DNA from: Pedobacter sp. UBA1654
GTDB lineage: Bacteria; Bacteroidota; Bacteroidia; Sphingobacteriales; Sphingobacteriaceae
Reading direction: 5' to 3'
Assembly: GCA_002320935.1 (NCBI GenBank)
Contig: DCLG01000090.1
Location: 160,873-168,662, forward strand
DNA: 7,790 bases
How positions within the stretch are numbered: the stretch's first letter is position 1; each line of letters begins with the position of its first letter. Both the position numbers and the translations under genes were made by a program. Below the pieces are notes generated by a model. It made no database searches, was not told the origin of the DNA, and saw only the letters and a program-made list of their open reading frames with translations. This document shows positions 7,047 to 7,790 of the stretch, in pieces.

Positions 7047-7790
7047 ATGAAAAAAATTATAAATAAAGCATATATCATCCTGTTGCTTTCCGGCCTGAGC
7101 ACGGTACTTGGCTGTAACAAACAACTGGATATGGAACCGCTTTCTGCGGTCACACCAGACAAATTCCTATTCACAGAAGCGGATCTGGCGGCATACACGA
7201 TCGGACAATACCGCTTCCCGACACATGAAGGCTGGGGACCGGGCAGATTTGCGGCCGACAACCATACTGATAACCAGGCAACTTCGGGGTTTTCCAACAT
7301 CTGGGTTCCCGGAGAATGGCGCGTACCACAAGCGGGTGGAAGCTGGAGCTTCGACCAGATCCGGAATACCAATTATTTTATCCAAACGGCAGTGCCGCGC
7401 TGGAAAGAAAAGAAGATCACCGGTGCTGCAGCTAATATCGATCACTATATCGGTGAGGGCTATTTCTTACGTGCCTATGCTTACTTTGATAAGGTACAGG
7501 CGCTGGGTGACTTCCCGATCCTGAAAAATACCCTTCCGGACATAATGGATGAACTCGTGCAGGCTTCCCAGCGCCGTCCCAGAAATGAAGTTGCCCGTTT
7601 TATCCTCTCAGACTTAGACTCCGCTGTGACCCTGTTGAAAGCTGTTGCGCCAAACGGAACAAACCGCGTGGCGAAAAACGCGGCATTATTATTCAAATCC
7701 CGTGTGGCCTTACATGAAGCCAGCTGGTTGACCTACCATAAAAATACCGCGCTGGTACCAGGCGGACCGAACTGGCCAGGGGCGGGGAAA
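7047..7790 (+). CDS. SusD-like outer-membrane glycan-binding lipoprotein, N-terminal part
   Basis: The frame is open from ATG 7047 to the right edge (248 codons), so the gene is cut by the window; full-length relatives have roughly 500-600 residues. A lipoprotein signal ends in the lipobox VLGC, with Cys23 as the lipidated residue. The acidic stretch NKQLDMEP just after it may help export to the cell surface, as known for Bacteroidota lipoproteins. Typical SusD features follow: an N-terminal segment with aromatic and Gly-rich residues and the helical TPR-like motif GEGYFLRAYAYFDKVQALGDFPIL (about residues 137-160, given here in part as YFLRAYAYFDKVQALGDFPI). A further helix matches the usual ARFILSDLDSAVTLL. 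SusD proteins sit on top of the SusC barrel and act as a lid that binds the glycan. The 9-base gap to susC supports a matched pair. Assignment is secure; ligand is unknown. Confidence 0.95.
   Translation, partial: MKKIINKAYIILLLSGLSTVLGCNKQLDMEPLSAVTPDKFLFTEADLAAYTIGQYRFPTHEGWGPGRFAADNHTDNQATSGFSNIWVPGEWRVPQAGGSWSFDQIRNTNYFIQTAVPRWKEKKITGAAANIDHYIGEGYFLRAYAYFDKVQALGDFPILKNTLPDIMDELVQASQRRPRNEVARFILSDLDSAVTLLKAVAPNGTNRVAKNAALLFKSRVALHEASWLTYHKNTALVPGGPNWPGAGK

Noticed and set aside
7034..7524. Frames of 112, 138 and 92 codons over the start of the SusD-like gene
   Set aside because: The frame from 7047 encodes a lipobox and SusD motifs; the others are shadows.

Overview
The window looks like part of a glycan-utilisation locus (polysaccharide utilisation locus, PUL) from a Bacteroidota bacterium. 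The evidence is a SusC-type TonB-dependent transporter followed by a SusD-type lipoprotein, a divergently encoded Reg_prop-type sensor, absence of clear Shine-Dalgarno sites, and exported proteins whose signal peptides end in Ala-Gln. The style of the proteins suggests Sphingobacteriaceae (for example a Pedobacter relative), but the genus is inference.

Layout: positions 1-534 on the minus strand hold the start of a sensor/regulator gene that runs off the left edge. It begins with a signal peptide followed by two Reg_prop beta-propeller repeats, as in hybrid two-component systems (HTCS). A 169-base divergent intergenic region (535-703) follows. On the plus strand there are then four tightly spaced genes: a formylglycine-type sulfatase (704-2266), a GH29 alpha-L-fucosidase with a C-terminal F5/8C-like domain (2276-3784), a SusC-like outer-membrane transporter (3798-7037) and a SusD-like glycan-binding lipoprotein (7047 to beyond 7790). 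The gaps are 9, 13 and 9 bases, so one operon is likely.

Working model (inference): a sulfated, fucosylated oligosaccharide is captured by SusD and imported by SusC. In the periplasm the sulfatase removes sulfate and the fucosidase removes fucose, since both carry ordinary signal peptides without a lipobox. The resulting sugars or oligosaccharides are sensed by the periplasmic propeller of the divergent regulator, which switches on the operon. Fucosidase residues resemble the alpha-1,3/1,4-specific GH29 subgroup, so Lewis-type or similar branched epitopes are one candidate substrate.

I saw no RNA genes, CRISPR arrays, insertion sequences or clear terminators. The locus is a recognisable type. 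The interesting points are its gene order, the sulfatase-fucosidase pairing, the non-ATG start of the regulator and the intergenic control region. I found no convincing evidence for a wholly new kind of system.
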